64,000 nucleotides of DNA from Phycisphaeraceae bacterium (GCA_019454185.1 CP075368.1:124001-188000), one strand, 5' to 3'. Shown: positions 44,418 to 55,072, numbered from the stretch's first letter. Notes: generated by a model from the letters alone, not told the origin. Made by a program: numbers and translations.

Positions 44418-46466
44418 ATGGTAAGAAGTGCTCTCAGCATCTTTGGGTGTCCTTCGCACATCCATGTTCAATGGGCGTGCCAGGCCACCATGCCCGACGC
44501 GAGAACGCGTTTCCAGAGCCCCAGAGGGGGTCAGGTCCGCGAACACAGCATACCAGAAACAACACCGTTGTGTGCGTGCAACACACACCGCCAACACCAA
44601 CCTCCCCTGCAACGCAGATGGCATCAAGTATGGTCGCCGCTCTTGTGTGCTCTGCTCGTGGTTCTCGGACTTTCCGCGGCTCCTCTCTTTCCCGGACGGG
44701 CCGTCGCTCAGGGGCTCCCCGAGCCCGCCGAGGCGATGGCCGCGTTCAACAAGGTCCGCGCGTGGGTCGATGCGATTTCGATCCCGCCGGATTCAGACCT
44801 GTCGCACGCCGCACTCCCCGATTGTCCGGCGTCGGTCACGATTCGATACGCCGGGCGCATCGTGGGCCGGGGCGTCTCATTCGCGCCCGGGCGCGGGGTA
44901 GCGATCCGAGAGGCCTCGGCGCGAGCCATCCGCGAGGCCTCGGGACGCGTGCCGATCCCGGTGGATCCGGATCTTCGGCGCGAGGTTGCCCGATCCCTCG
45001 TGCTCTCGCTCGAGTTGGCCTCTCCACCCGTGCCCGTTGCACCTGACGCGATGAAGGACCTCTACCTCACACTCTCGCCCGGAATCCACGGCGTCGCGGC
45101 ACGTTTGGGCGATCGCGTCGAGGGTCTCTTTCCCGGCACCATGCTCGCCACCGGCACAGAGCCCCGGGCCGCGATCGGCGCGGTCGCCTCAGCGGTGACC
45201 GGCTCTCCCGAGAACGCGATCAGAGATCCATCGCAAGTTCGCCGAGATCTTGGTGTGTCGTTCATGACGTTTCGCACGACGCACCTGGCGCAGACGGGCG
45301 CGGGCGCATCGCCTCACTTTCTCTACCGGGGTTCGGGGTTCCCATCGACATCGCCACCGACTGTGCAGGATCTGGAGTCGCTGACGGATCGCATCGTCTC
45401 CAATCTTCTCTCACGCGAGACCGAGCCCGGCGAGAGAGCCGGCATCGCGGGTACATATCTCCCGCTGCAGGATCGCTACGAGCCCGCCGTCGGCTCGCCG
45501 ATCGAGCAGGGACTGGTCGCGTTCGCGCTCGCCCGTGCGGCCCGCCGTCACGGCGGAGAGAAGGACGTGCGAGACCACGCCGCGCGGCTCGCTCGCAGGA
45601 TCATCGAGGATCTCGCGTTCGTCGGCCCGGAAGAGATCGCACCCGATGCCTCGCCGATGTCCGCTGCGATCGTCTCCATCGCGACGCGTGCGGCTTTCGA
45701 TGCCGCCGAAGTGCTTCCAGATGACGTTGCCGCCATGCTCCGCTCGTGCGATCGACGGATGGATGAGGCCGAGGTTGGATCGCTCTCCGGGCCGGAACGC
45801 TCGTTCCTCGCATGGGGAAGGTCGGTCCGGGCTCGTTACTCCGGCTCGCCGGAGCACGTCTCGATGGCGACGAAGCTCGTTCGCGAGGCGTTCCTGAACA
45901 CTCCCGCGCCGATGATCGTCGGCCAGATGCCCTGGCTGCTCTGGGCGGAACAAGCGCTCGCGCCCGCAGAAGGGCCGATCCCAGCCGCTGAGTCGCTCCG
46001 CCAGATGAGAGCAATCATCTGGACGCACCAGATCAGGCCCGAAGACGGCGGCGACGATGGCGCGGACATGGTGGGGGGGATCCTCTTCACCGGGGCATCG
46101 AACCCACTCCCGACCGCTCAGTCTCTCCGCGCGATCGCCGCGGCATCTTCCATGATCGCCGATCAGCGTCTGACCCCGCCCGAGGAGTTACCCCGCGAAC
46201 TCGCGCGCCTGCTCGGCGGTGTCCGGTTCATCGGCTCGCTGACGGCGGACGAGGCGACATGCCACATGTACGCGTCCCCCGAGCGAGCAAATGGCGGTGT
46301 GCGTGCATCGCTCTGGGATCAGCGCATGCCGCCGGAGGCCGGCGCGCTCGCGATTCTGATCCTCTGCGACCTGCTCGATGTCGTCTCTCCCATCCCGAGC
46401 GCGGGTCCGAACACTACGGGGGATGGCCGCGCCGAGGCCGAAACGGGCATCGAATCAGGCGGGTGA
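44418..46466 (+). CDS. Secreted hypothetical protein
   Basis: Up to 682 aa; the true start is uncertain. A signal-like segment (WSPLLCALLVVLGLSAAPLF, ending about GRAVAQG) lies 70-98 residues into the frame, so translation probably begins later than the first ATG, perhaps at a rare start codon after 44490. The mature part is largely helical (RGVAIREASARAIREASGRV, VGSPIEQGLVAFALARAAR) with few motifs. No family is recognised and no catalytic pattern stands out. Situated between rpsA and gyrA with its own intergenic space on both sides. Confidence 0.7.
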   Translation: MVRSALSIFGCPSHIHVQWACQATMPDARTRFQSPRGGQVREHSIPETTPLCACNTHRQHQPPLQRRWHQVWSPLLCALLVVLGLSAAPLFPGRAVAQGLPEPAEAMAAFNKVRAWVDAISIPPDSDLSHAALPDCPASVTIRYAGRIVGRGVSFAPGRGVAIREASARAIREASGRVPIPVDPDLRREVARSLVLSLELASPPVPVAPDAMKDLYLTLSPGIHGVAARLGDRVEGLFPGTMLATGTEPRAAIGAVASAVTGSPENAIRDPSQVRRDLGVSFMTFRTTHLAQTGAGASPHFLYRGSGFPSTSPPTVQDLESLTDRIVSNLLSRETEPGERAGIAGTYLPLQDRYEPAVGSPIEQGLVAFALARAARRHGGEKDVRDHAARLARRIIEDLAFVGPEEIAPDASPMSAAIVSIATRAAFDAAEVLPDDVAAMLRSCDRRMDEAEVGSLSGPERSFLAWGRSVRARYSGSPEHVSMATKLVREAFLNTPAPMIVGQMPWLLWAEQALAPAEGPIPAAESLRQMRAIIWTHQIRPEDGGDDGADMVGGILFTGASNPLPTAQSLRAIAAASSMIADQRLTPPEELPRELARLLGGVRFIGSLTADEATCHMYASPERANGGVRASLWDQRMPPEAGALAILILCDLLDVVSPIPSAGPNTTGDGRAEAETGIESGG

Positions 46467-46640
46467 ACCACCTCGGGGACCTGGGTCGTTCGGTAGAAGT
46501 GGCGGGGCTTCGATCCGCCCTGGCCATCTCGCTGAAATGCTCGGAAAGAGGGCCGAATCAGGGTCGGAAACCGGGATTCTGTGGGGTGTGAAACCTACCA
46601 TTCCGGAGCGCGCCAAGGCGCGTTCCGGGAGCCCCGCCGC

Positions 46641-49328
46641 ATGGCCGAACAGGACATCGTGACCAACGACGGATCGTCATCGCCGGCGCCCGATGAAGCG
46701 GGCCGGATGATGGACACCGACATCGGCAGAGAGCTGAAGGATTCATACCTCACTTACGCGATGAGCACGATCATGGACCGGGCGTTGCCCGATGTCCGCG
46801 ACGGTCTCAAGCCCTCTCAGCGGCGCATTCTCGTCGCGATGAACGTGCTCAAGCTGCGTCCGAACAAGAAGCACCTCAAGTGTGCGAAGATCGCTGGCAA
46901 CACGTCGGGCGACTACCACCCGCACGGCGAGAGCGTGATCTACCCGACCATGGTCGGCATGGCCCAAAAATGGAAGATGCGCGTTCAGCTGATCGATCCG
47001 CAGGGCAACTTCGGATCGATCGAGGGAGACCCGCCGGCCGCCATGCGTTACACCGAGGCACGCCTCACGCACGCCGCAGTCGACATGCTCGCCGATCTTG
47101 AGTTCGAAACCGTCGATGAGCAGCCCAACTACGACGACCGCCTGATGGAGCCGACGGTGCTCCCCGGCAGGTTCCCCAACCTGCTGATCAACGGCGGGCT
47201 CGGCATCGCCGTCGGCATGGCGACGTCGCTCGCGCCGCACAACCCGACCGAGGTGCTCGACTCGATCGTCCGCGTCATCGAGAAGCCGACGATCTCCCTC
47301 GGCGAGCTCATGACCGACGAGGTCGATGCCGACGGCAAGGTGACTCGCGTGGGCATCAAGGGGCCCGACTTCCCGACCGGCGGCGTCATCATGGGCCGCG
47401 CCGGCATCATCGAGGCCTATTCCTCAGGGCGCGGGCGCGTCTACGTTCGAGGCATCTGCCACGTCGAGCAGACCAAGTCCGGACGCGACCAGCTCGTCAT
47501 CGACAGAATCCCCTACGGACTGGGCCAGAACGGCCTCGTCGAGAAGATCGTCGAGGGCGTCAAGGAAGAGCGTCTGGAGAACATCTCCGACGTACGCAAC
47601 GAGTCCGGTCGCGAAGCCCAGACACGCATCGTCATCGAACTCAAGAAGGGCGCGGACCCCGCTGTCGTCGAGCGGCAGCTCTACGAGCACACGCCGCTCC
47701 AGCAGACCTTCAGCATCATCAACATCGCTCTGGTCGGGCGCCGTCCCAGGACGCTCGGCCTCAGAGAGATGATCGATTGCTACATCAACCACCGGGTCGA
47801 GGTCATCCGCAGGCGCACGAGCTTCCTGCTCCGCGAAGCGAAGAAGCGGGCCCACGTCCTCGAGTCCCTGATCTATGCGGTCTGCGACATCGACGAGGTG
47901 ATCCGGATCATCCGCGCCAGCACCACGCGGGAAGAGGCCATCCAACGCCTGATGGAGCGTCGATTCCGCATCCCGCCGACGCACCCGCACCACGCCGCGC
48001 TCCCCGAGCGCCTCCAGCGCCAGCTCCTTGCCGCCGAATCGCAGGGCGGCGTCGCGCTCTCCCGCCTGCAAGCCGAGACCATCGGCAACATGCGATTGAT
48101 CCAGCTGACCGGGCTGGAGATCGAGCGTCTCACCGGCGAGTATCGCAGCGTCGTCAACGAGATCGAGGGTTACGAGCGGATCCTCGGCGACGGGCAACTC
48201 GTCCTCGACATCATCAAGAGCGACTGCGCCGATATGCGTGCCCGCTACAACGCGCCCCGCGTCACACGGATCGAAGAAGCCGCGGAAGATATCGACGTCG
48301 GCGCGCTGATCCAGGAGCACGACGTCGCCGTCACGATCTCTCACGCGGGCTATGCCAAGCGTGTCCCCCTCGACACATACCGTACACAGAACCGGGGCGG
48401 GAAGGGCATCATCGCCTCCGACGCCAAAGACGACGACTTCATCGAGCACCTCTTCGTCGCCTCCACGCACGACGACCTGCTCTGCTTCACGAACACGGGT
48501 CGTGTCTTCAAGAAGCGGGTCTTCGAGCTCCCGGAAATGACCCGCACCTCCAAGGGAAGGGCGCTTGTCAATCTCCTCGATCTCCGCGAGGGTGAGCGCT
48601 GCCGCGCGTTCCTCACCGTCAAGAACTTCGAGTCTTCGAGCCAGTTCCTCACATTCGTCTCCGAGGGGGGCATCGTCAAGCGCACCGCGCTGAAGGAGTA
48701 TCGCAACGTCAACCGGGGCGGCATCATCGCCGTCGGGTTGAAAGAGGGCGATTCACTTCTCGCCGTCACCCTCACAGACGGAAACGACGACATCCTCCTC
48801 GCGACCGCGAACGGCATGGCCATCCGCTTCAACGAGCAGGACGCACGCCTGATGGGGCGAGCCGCCGCGGGCGTCAAGGGAATCGAACTCGAAGAGGGAA
48901 ACAAGGTCATCGGCGTCGTGCCCATCCCCATGATCGAGGATGCCGACGGAGACCTGATCACGCAGGATCCCACGCTCACGCTCCTGACCGTCACCCAGAA
49001 CGGCTACGGCAAACGCACCGCGCTCGACGAGTACCGCGTCGCCCCGGAGAGCGGCAAGATGTACTCCCAGACCCGGGGAGGCAAGGGACGCGCCGACATC
49101 AAGACTTCGGAAAGAAACGGGCTCTCCGTCGCAGCACTGGGTGTCAGAGACTCCGACGAGATCGTGGTCGTCACCAAGGGCGGCCAACTCGTCCGGCTGC
49201 CCGCGACCTCGATTTCCGTCATCGGGCGCGGCACACAAGGCGTCCGCGTCGTCTCCCTCCACGATGGCGATCAGGCGATCGCGGTCGCCCGCGTCGAGGA
49301 AGACTCCGATCAGACTCCTACCGCGTGA
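46641..49328 (+). CDS. gyrA: DNA gyrase subunit A
   Basis: 895 aa from the ATG at 46641 ([13 protein letters not shown]). The breakage-reunion domain has [13 protein letters not shown], the quinolone-pocket block [19 protein letters not shown] and catalytic Tyr137 in MRYTEARLT. The C-terminal beta-pinwheel includes two GyrA-box-like sites ([11 protein letters not shown] and [11 protein letters not shown]), supporting gyrase rather than ParC. The position equivalent to E. coli Asp87 is Pro102, presumably natural variation. Introduces negative supercoils with GyrB, which is not in the window. Confidence 0.95.
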   Translation: MAEQDIVTNDGSSSPAPDEAGRMMDTDIGRELKDSYLTYAMSTIMDRALPDVRDGLKPSQRRILVAMNVLKLRPNKKHLKCAKIAGNTSGDYHPHGESVIYPTMVGMAQKWKMRVQLIDPQGNFGSIEGDPPAAMRYTEARLTHAAVDMLADLEFETVDEQPNYDDRLMEPTVLPGRFPNLLINGGLGIAVGMATSLAPHNPTEVLDSIVRVIEKPTISLGELMTDEVDADGKVTRVGIKGPDFPTGGVIMGRAGIIEAYSSGRGRVYVRGICHVEQTKSGRDQLVIDRIPYGLGQNGLVEKIVEGVKEERLENISDVRNESGREAQTRIVIELKKGADPAVVERQLYEHTPLQQTFSIINIALVGRRPRTLGLREMIDCYINHRVEVIRRRTSFLLREAKKRAHVLESLIYAVCDIDEVIRIIRASTTREEAIQRLMERRFRIPPTHPHHAALPERLQRQLLAAESQGGVALSRLQAETIGNMRLIQLTGLEIERLTGEYRSVVNEIEGYERILGDGQLVLDIIKSDCADMRARYNAPRVTRIEEAAEDIDVGALIQEHDVAVTISHAGYAKRVPLDTYRTQNRGGKGIIASDAKDDDFIEHLFVASTHDDLLCFTNTGRVFKKRVFELPEMTRTSKGRALVNLLDLREGERCRAFLTVKNFESSSQFLTFVSEGGIVKRTALKEYRNVNRGGIIAVGLKEGDSLLAVTLTDGNDDILLATANGMAIRFNEQDARLMGRAAAGVKGIELEEGNKVIGVVPIPMIEDADGDLITQDPTLTLLTVTQNGYGKRTALDEYRVAPESGKMYSQTRGGKGRADIKTSERNGLSVAALGVRDSDEIVVVTKGGQLVRLPATSISVIGRGTQGVRVVSLHDGDQAIAVARVEEDSDQTPTA

Positions 49329-49358
49329 TGCTCGGTCCAGGGGTAGAATGGCTTCAGT

Positions 49359-49715
49359 ATGGCGATCGAATGGTCAGATGACATCGTGCTCTCCGAGCTC
49401 TCCGACGAGCCCATGCTCTCGGAAGAGCTGAACGCGATCGCCGATCGCCTGGCCTCATTGGAGCCGGACACAACGCCCCACGTGGTGCTGAACCTCGGTC
49501 GCGTGTCCTATCTCAACTCCTCGAATCTGGCGCAGCTCCTCCGCATCCGCAAGCTCCTCGCTGCCGCGGGACGCATCCTGAAGCTCTGCGCCGTGACGGA
49601 CGAGGTCTGGTCCGTGATGATGGTCACAGGGCTGGACAAGGTCTTCCGCTTCGCGCCGGATCCCATGACCGCGCTCGCGGGCATCCAGCTCGAGGACGAA
49701 GCCCGCGAGGGCTGA
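49359..49715 (+). CDS. STAS-domain protein (anti-anti-sigma type)
   Basis: 118 aa, a single STAS domain: HVVLNLGRVSYLNSSNLAQLLRIRKLLAAAG carries the DxxxxxxSS/N-type loop (Asn then Ser-Ser, the usual phosphorylation site), followed by LKLCAVTDEVWSVMMVTGLDKVF. Such proteins oppose anti-sigma kinases. No kinase gene is adjacent. A TAGAAT box (49344-49349) ends nine bases before the ATG, suggesting a leaderless message. Confidence 0.85.
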   Translation: MAIEWSDDIVLSELSDEPMLSEELNAIADRLASLEPDTTPHVVLNLGRVSYLNSSNLAQLLRIRKLLAAAGRILKLCAVTDEVWSVMMVTGLDKVFRFAPDPMTALAGIQLEDEAREG

Positions 49716-49764
49716 TGCTCTCCTGGGCTGTGGTCCGCGCCGGTGTCCGCGTCCGGACGCGTGC

Positions 49765-50271
49765 TCAGTCCAATCTGTAGAACGCGACCTCGCCCGCGAT
49801 GTACCGCTCGGTCTCCGGCTCGGCCCGGGTTCCCGTGCGGACAAAGCCGCACCGCTCCAGAACGCGGATCGAGCCGAAGTTCGTCGCCGAGACTGTGGCG
49901 TAGATCGGTCGGGTCTCGATCTCAGCGAGGAACGCGCGCAGTGCGCGTGTCGCCACGCCCCTTCCCCATTCCGATCTCTCGATCCAGTACCCTACATGGT
50001 CGAGACCATCAGCGCAGAACCTCGAGATCCCGCCGATGACCCTTCCTTCGCGCACGATCACGCGGGCCGTGATCGTCGGATCCGCCCGATTCCGCAGCCA
50101 CACACGCTCGAACTCGGCGCGATCACGCGCCTTGGTGCCGGCCATCCGATTCGCATCCGCGTCGAGTTGCATGAGGTAGAGCGCGGGCACATCCTCCCAC
50201 GCAACATCGCGAAGCGTGATGACAGGCGTTCCTGCGTCCCGGGACGGCTCATTCGTGTGGCGATCGGACAT
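49765..50271 (-). CDS. GNAT acetyltransferase of the RimJ/RimL type
   Basis: 168 aa. Typical blocks: LRDVAWEDVPALYLMQ, GGISRFCADGLDHVGYWI, the acetyl-CoA loop RSEWGRGVATRALRAFL and the C-terminal NFGSIRVLERCGFVRTGTR. Transfers an acetyl group to a protein N-terminus or small molecule; the target is unknown. Convergent with the STAS gene. Confidence 0.88.
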   Translation of the reverse strand: MSDRHTNEPSRDAGTPVITLRDVAWEDVPALYLMQLDADANRMAGTKARDRAEFERVWLRNRADPTITARVIVREGRVIGGISRFCADGLDHVGYWIERSEWGRGVATRALRAFLAEIETRPIYATVSATNFGSIRVLERCGFVRTGTRAEPETERYIAGEVAFYRLD

Positions 50272-50341
50272 CAGAAATCACTCATTCGCAGCGTGGCTCG
50301 CTCGCGGCGGCGGTAGGGGGCTGACGCTATCCTGAGGCACC

Positions 50342-50806
50342 ATGAAGATCCACACACGCCGTGCATGCCTGCCGCTCCTTGTCGCTCTCTTCGGATTGTT
50401 GCAGGGCGGATGCGTCTTCGAGAACATCCGCGACATCCGGGATGATCTGCGCGTCACCAACGACCAACTCGACCGGACCGAGCAACTCCTTACACAGCTC
50501 GAGACCGTCAACCCCAAACTCGCCGACCTTCAGGCCCAGATCGACAGCACCCGTGCGCGGCTTGAAACCATCCAGTCGATCGATGAGTCGCTGATCTCCA
50601 TGAACGAGACGCTCCAGTCCGTTGACAAGTCGCTCGCATCGCTCGATCGCCACCTCGCGTCGCTTCGCAAGACGCTCGAGAACATCGATTCGACGATCCC
50701 CTTCCTGAAGTTCGCCGATCCCGGGAAGCAGGAGGAGGCCGAAGAGACTCCGCCGCCGGACGCCGGGCCGGCGGGCGATGCTGCGCCGCCCCCCGATCAG
50801 AAGTGA
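50342..50806 (+). CDS. Coiled-coil lipoprotein
   Basis: 154 aa. Lipoprotein signal ending LLQGGCVF (Cys at about 24). The mature protein is a long heptad coiled coil (LRVTNDQLDRTEQLLTQLE, DESLISMNETLQSVDKSL) and ends in an acidic Pro-rich tail. Probably an envelope spacer or structural protein; no named family. Confidence 0.8.
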   Translation: MKIHTRRACLPLLVALFGLLQGGCVFENIRDIRDDLRVTNDQLDRTEQLLTQLETVNPKLADLQAQIDSTRARLETIQSIDESLISMNETLQSVDKSLASLDRHLASLRKTLENIDSTIPFLKFADPGKQEEAEETPPPDAGPAGDAAPPPDQK

Positions 50807-50841
50807 TCGCCGGCTTTGCGACGGTCGTGCTCGATCCCGGA

Positions 50842-51864
50842 TCACCACATCCACTGCGACGGCGCAAACTCGAACCCTGTGCCCCGCTGGCGCACGTGGC
50901 CGAACGCCGGGAATGGCAGGTGTGCGCCGGAGATGAACGCGCGGTCCGAGGCGATGCGGTCGAGCATCCGGCGGCGCACGCGCGAACCCTCCTCAGGGTC
51001 GTAGTCGAACGCCACACGCCATTCCGGATGAGGCATCCCGAACGAGACGTGGTGAACCAGATCGGCAACGTACACCAGTTCCTCGCTCCCGGATGCGATC
51101 CGCAGGCCGATGTGCCCCGGCGTGTGACCTCCGAGCAGCATCGCATGCACGCCCGGCGCGATCTGGTCCTTGTCGCCGATCAGGTCGAGCCGGGGCTTCA
51201 TCGCGTCGAACGCGGCATTCGCCCCTTGGATGAACTGATCGAGCGTCGGCTTGGGCAACGGTGACCGCGAGAGGTCCGGAGCCGGCCCCCGCCAGAAATC
51301 GTGCTCCACGCGAGAGACGAAGAAACGGGCCTTCGCGAACGCGTCCGCGGCTCCACCCCCGACAAGCCCCCCGAAGTGATCGGGATGCGCGTGCGTCAGG
51401 ACAACCGCATCGATCTCGCCCGGCTTGAAGCCGGCCCGAGCCATGTTCGCGAGCAACTTCCCCGTCGCCGGGCCGAACAACTCGCCGCACCCCGTATCGA
51501 CAAGGATGGTCGCGTCCGGCGTCCGCACGAGAAGCGTGTTGACCTGACCCATGACCTGATTGGATCTCAGGAACGCCTCACGGAGCGCGTCGTCAAACTC
51601 GGCCGCACCAGTATCAAAAGCCAGACTCGCCTGCGGGTCCTCGAACCTGAATGCACCATCGCTGATGAGGAAGAGATCGAACTCGCCGAGTCTCATGCGA
51701 TAGAAGCCGGCGCCCTGGAGCGACGGATCCGATCCCGGCTCGGACGAAGCGTGCGAGGCACGCCCGAACCCGCCCAGAGCGGCGGTCGCTGCGCCAAGCC
51801 CCGCAAGCCCCAACGCCGAGCGGCGTGATAGCCGCACTGTTCCGATCTCTGCCGCCCTCGTCAT
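50842..51864 (-). CDS. Tat-exported metallo-beta-lactamase-fold hydrolase
   Basis: 340 aa. Twin-arginine signal LSRRSALGLAGLGAA. MBL motifs: TILVDTGCGE, VVLTHAHPDHFGGL (HxHxDH), later AMLLGGHTPGHIG (His) and VYVADLVHHVSFG (Asp/His). This arrangement is close to methyl-parathion-hydrolase and quorum-quenching lactonase-like enzymes. Dinuclear zinc hydrolase outside the cytoplasm; the substrate is not predictable. Confidence 0.9.
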   Translation of the reverse strand: MTRAAEIGTVRLSRRSALGLAGLGAATAALGGFGRASHASSEPGSDPSLQGAGFYRMRLGEFDLFLISDGAFRFEDPQASLAFDTGAAEFDDALREAFLRSNQVMGQVNTLLVRTPDATILVDTGCGELFGPATGKLLANMARAGFKPGEIDAVVLTHAHPDHFGGLVGGGAADAFAKARFFVSRVEHDFWRGPAPDLSRSPLPKPTLDQFIQGANAAFDAMKPRLDLIGDKDQIAPGVHAMLLGGHTPGHIGLRIASGSEELVYVADLVHHVSFGMPHPEWRVAFDYDPEEGSRVRRRMLDRIASDRAFISGAHLPFPAFGHVRQRGTGFEFAPSQWMW

Positions 51865-51958
51865 GGTGAGTCTCCCTGTGATTCAGAGTTCGAGCACGCC
51901 TGAGATGCCCTCATGCCATCATGCGTTTCGGGCTCACCAGCCGTGCGCGACCCGAGTC

Positions 51959-52318
51959 TCACGCGCTCGCCGCAAGCCGAACCAGAATATCAACGAGGTT
52001 GTGGTCGAACGCACCCCGCGTGATCACCTCATCCGCCCCCGCGTCCCGTGCCTGCTGCATCAGGTCCTTCTTGACGTGTGGCGCGAAAGCAAGAACCCGC
52101 AGTCTCCCCCCGACGGGGTCGGCCCGGAGTGTGCGGAGCAGGTCCAGCCCCGCCACCTCCGTCTCAAGGTCCAGGATCAGGGCGACCGGGGCCGAGTCCG
52201 CGAGACGCTGGGCGAGCATGTCGGGGTTCCGGACGGGGCGGCAAGGCAGCCCCAGATCCTCCGCCGTCGCCTTGATGCGGGTCGCCCATACCAGATCGGA
52301 TGCGAAGTACAGGATCAT
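51959..52318 (-). CDS. Response-regulator-like receiver protein
   Basis: About 119 aa from the ATG at 52318 (MILYFASDLVWATRI); an upstream ATG at 52363 is possible. The alternating fold fits a CheY-like receiver: VALILDLETEVAGLDLLRTL holds the candidate phospho-acceptor Asp, VLAFAPHVKKDL the next strand. The acidic pair at the end of beta1 and the conserved Lys are not clear, so it may be a pseudo-receiver. No kinase is adjacent. Confidence 0.65.
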   Translation of the reverse strand: MILYFASDLVWATRIKATAEDLGLPCRPVRNPDMLAQRLADSAPVALILDLETEVAGLDLLRTLRADPVGGRLRVLAFAPHVKKDLMQQARDAGADEVITRGAFDHNLVDILVRLAASA

Positions 52319-52492
52319 GCGGCTTTGGCCCAAAGGATGGGACGGATTCTTGTCGATTCGCACACTGCGACGGCCAAGAATGTAGACCGCTCCTGAATGG
52401 TCAGAGCGGCCCCTGTTTGGAATCCGGGCGCGAGTCGTCCTCGAAGGCCCGATGCAGCAGGTTCATCCGATCACCCGTTCCGGAAAAGTGCC

Positions 52493-53827
52493 ATGACCAC
52501 CATGACGGCGCCCAAGGCGCACGCGGCTGAACAGTCCAGCAACGGCATTCTCCACGACGTCGGTCTCCCCGACGATCCCAACAATCTCTACACGCAGACC
52601 GTGGGCTCCATGCTCCACGCCGCGGAGAAGATGAATCTTCCGCGCTATCTGCAGTTGATCCTCGCGCAGCCCAAGAACGAGATCATGGTCCACTTCCCCG
52701 TGAAGATGGACTCCGGCAAGTACGAGCTCTTCAAGGGCTACCGCGTCCAGCACAACAACGCCCTCGGCCCCTACAAGGGCGGCCTCCGCTTCCACCACGA
52801 CGTCCACCTCGACGACGTCAAGTCGCTCGCCTTTCTCATGACCATGAAGTGCTCCCTCGTCGGCGTCCCCTACGGCGGCGGCAAGGGCGGCATCAAGGTC
52901 GATCCCCGCAAGCACTCCGCGACCGAGATGGAGCGCATCGTCCGACGCTTCACCGCCGCCATCGCCCACCAGATCGGCCCCGACTATGACATCCCCGCTC
53001 CCGACGTCGGCTCCAACAGCCAGCACATGGCCTGGATCGCCGACACCTACACCTTCCTCTCCGAGATCGGCGGCCACAACCCCGGCGCCGTCATCACCGG
53101 CAAGCCCATCGAGTACGGCGGCTCTCTCGGGCGTGAGAAGGCGACCGGACAGGGCGTCGTTGACACACTCGTCGAGATGCTCCCCGAACTCAAGCTCAAG
53201 CCCGAGACCAGCACCTTCAGCGTTCTCGGTTTCGGAAACGTCGGTTCCTGGTCCGGCAAGATCTTCCAGGACAAGGGCGCGAAGATGACCGCTGTGGCCG
53301 ACCACACCGGCTTCATCCGCAACGACAAGGGCATCGACGCCAACGACCTCGCGGCCTATGTCCAGCAGAAGGGCGGCGTCGCCGGCTACACCAAGGCCAC
53401 CGCCATCACCAAGGAAGAGTTCTACAAGACCCAGGTCGATGTCTTCATCCCCGCCGCGCTCGAGCAGATGATCCAGGAGCCCGAGGCCAACATGCTCAAC
53501 TGCAAGGTCGTTGCCGAGGGTGCAAACGCCCCGACGACGCCCGCAGGCGAGCGCATCCTCCAGAAGCGCGGCATCGAGGTCCTCCCCGCCATCCTGTGCA
53601 ACGCCGGCGGCGTCACCGTCTCCTATTTCGAGTGGGTCCAGAACAAGACCTTCCAGACCTGGGAGCTCGAGCGCGTCGACCGTGAACTCAACAAGCACAT
53701 GGTCAAGGCCGCCGGACGCACGCGCGACGCACGCCGTAAGTACAACTGCGACCTCCGCACCGCCGCATACGCCGCCGCGTTGGAGCGCCTCCAGAAGGCC
53801 TACGAGGCCCGCGGCATCTTCCCGTAA
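52493..53827 (+). CDS. gdhA: Glutamate dehydrogenase
   Basis: 444 aa from the ATG at 52493 (MTTMTAPKAHAAEQ). Hexameric Glu dehydrogenase blocks: FKGYRVQHNNALGPYKGGLR, MTMKCSLVGVPYGGGKGGI with catalytic Lys, DIPAPDVGSNSQHMAWI and GRE(K)ATGQGV, then the Rossmann loop VLGFGNVGSWSGKI. NAAGGVTVSYFEW is replaced by NAGGVTVSYFEWVQN, as usual. Converts glutamate and 2-oxoglutarate/ammonia. Ends before a good terminator. Confidence 0.96.
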   Translation: MTTMTAPKAHAAEQSSNGILHDVGLPDDPNNLYTQTVGSMLHAAEKMNLPRYLQLILAQPKNEIMVHFPVKMDSGKYELFKGYRVQHNNALGPYKGGLRFHHDVHLDDVKSLAFLMTMKCSLVGVPYGGGKGGIKVDPRKHSATEMERIVRRFTAAIAHQIGPDYDIPAPDVGSNSQHMAWIADTYTFLSEIGGHNPGAVITGKPIEYGGSLGREKATGQGVVDTLVEMLPELKLKPETSTFSVLGFGNVGSWSGKIFQDKGAKMTAVADHTGFIRNDKGIDANDLAAYVQQKGGVAGYTKATAITKEEFYKTQVDVFIPAALEQMIQEPEANMLNCKVVAEGANAPTTPAGERILQKRGIEVLPAILCNAGGVTVSYFEWVQNKTFQTWELERVDRELNKHMVKAAGRTRDARRKYNCDLRTAAYAAALERLQKAYEARGIFP

Positions 53828-53868
53828 AGCTCAGGTCCGAGACGCCGGACAATCAGCACGACCTTCGC

Positions 53869-53902
53869 AAGGCCCCGGCAGCGCATGCCGGGGCCTTTCT
53901 GT
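53869..53902 (+). terminator. Terminator after gdhA
   Basis: aaggccccggca (53869-53880) pairs with tgccggggcctt (53886-53897), followed by a T-rich tail (ttctgtt). Confidence 0.85.
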
Positions 53903-54151
53903 TACTGCCGTGTCGCGCTGCGACAAGCACAAGGTGGATCGCCCCGGACAGCACACGTGAAACAGGGCAATCTGGGGTGTCGAGCGAGAGTTCAAACGTG
54001 AGCGATGCGCAAAAGAGCCCCGTGAATCTATCTGAATTGCGGATGGGTCAATCCACGCAAGCAGAACGCTCGTAAGATCTGCACGAGAGACGCGCCGGGG
54101 GTCATAGCCCGGTGCCATGACAATCCCACTTGATTGATGAGGAGAGACCCG

Positions 54152-55048
54152 ATGCGTTCAAAGTTTGTTGTCGCCGCGCTGAGCGCGGGCGCGATGGCTG
54201 TTTCCGCCTGCGCCGATGTCCTGTCCAACTGGAACCTGATCGTCTTCAACGATCTCACCTCGACCCAGGAGGTCGAAGGCCGCACCATGGTCGGGCGTGA
54301 CCTGAACACCGGCGCGTCAAACTACGGCACCATGCTCCACCGCCCCAGCCACCTCGGCGTCGATGTCCTCATCGTCGGCCGAAACCTCAACGGAGGCAAC
54401 GTCCAGATGGAGGCCGGCAACCTCCGCCTCGGCGGCACCCGCACCGGCAACGTCAACTTCAACGGTGGCGGCATGCAGATCAACGATCCCGGCGCGGCCT
54501 CGATCGTCTCCGCCGCACGCTCCGAGGTGCAGTGGATCTCGAACCACCTCGCCGGCCTCGGCGCGACCAACACGGTCTCCATCCCGATGGGCTCCCCCGC
54601 TCCCGTGAACTTCTCCGCTGTTGCGAACATCGACGGCGTGGCAGTCTTCAACGTCGACGGCAACCAGCTCTTCGGCAACGGCTTCGTGCAGCAGTTCGAC
54701 ATCGCGATGAACAGCGCGGCCAGCGTGATCATCAACGTCTCGGGCACGAGCATCACGCACAACCAGGGCAACTTCCTCGGCGGCTTCAACAGCGCCAACG
54801 CCTCCAAGATCCTCTGGAACTTCTACGAGGCCGAGACGCTCAACATCGAGCGAGCCCTGTACGGCGCGGTCCTGGCGCCGAATGCCCACCTGACCAACGG
54901 CAACTTCATCGCCGGCTCAGTCGCCGTCGAGAACTTCACGCAGAACGGCGAGATCCACCTCCCGACCTACGACGGCTACGTTCCCGCCCCCGGCGCACTC
55001 GCGCTGATCGGCGTCGCGGGGCTCTTCGCCTCTCGCCGGCGCAACTGA
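54152..55048 (+). CDS. Choice-of-anchor A-type surface protein with PEP-CTERM-like tail
   Basis: 298 aa from the ATG at 54152 (GAGGAGA upstream). A signal peptide (VVAALSAGAMAVSACADV) precedes the choice-of-anchor A domain: NLIVFNDLTSTQEVEGRTMVG, LNGGNVQMEAGNLRL, NFYEAETLNIERALYGAVLA and HLTNGNFIAGSVAVENF. The end is VPAPGALALIGVAGLFASRR, a PEP-CTERM-like anchor: short motif, one hydrophobic helix, Arg cluster. Exported and probably processed by an exosortase. Confidence 0.88.
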   Translation: MRSKFVVAALSAGAMAVSACADVLSNWNLIVFNDLTSTQEVEGRTMVGRDLNTGASNYGTMLHRPSHLGVDVLIVGRNLNGGNVQMEAGNLRLGGTRTGNVNFNGGGMQINDPGAASIVSAARSEVQWISNHLAGLGATNTVSIPMGSPAPVNFSAVANIDGVAVFNVDGNQLFGNGFVQQFDIAMNSAASVIINVSGTSITHNQGNFLGGFNSANASKILWNFYEAETLNIERALYGAVLAPNAHLTNGNFIAGSVAVENFTQNGEIHLPTYDGYVPAPGALALIGVAGLFASRRRN

Positions 55049-55072
55049 GCCGTTCACGGTGATCACAATCTG

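Noticed and set aside
52463..53698. 411-codon minus-strand frame opposite gdhA
   Set aside because: Gly/Val/Asp-rich antisense composition, while gdhA is intact and conserved.
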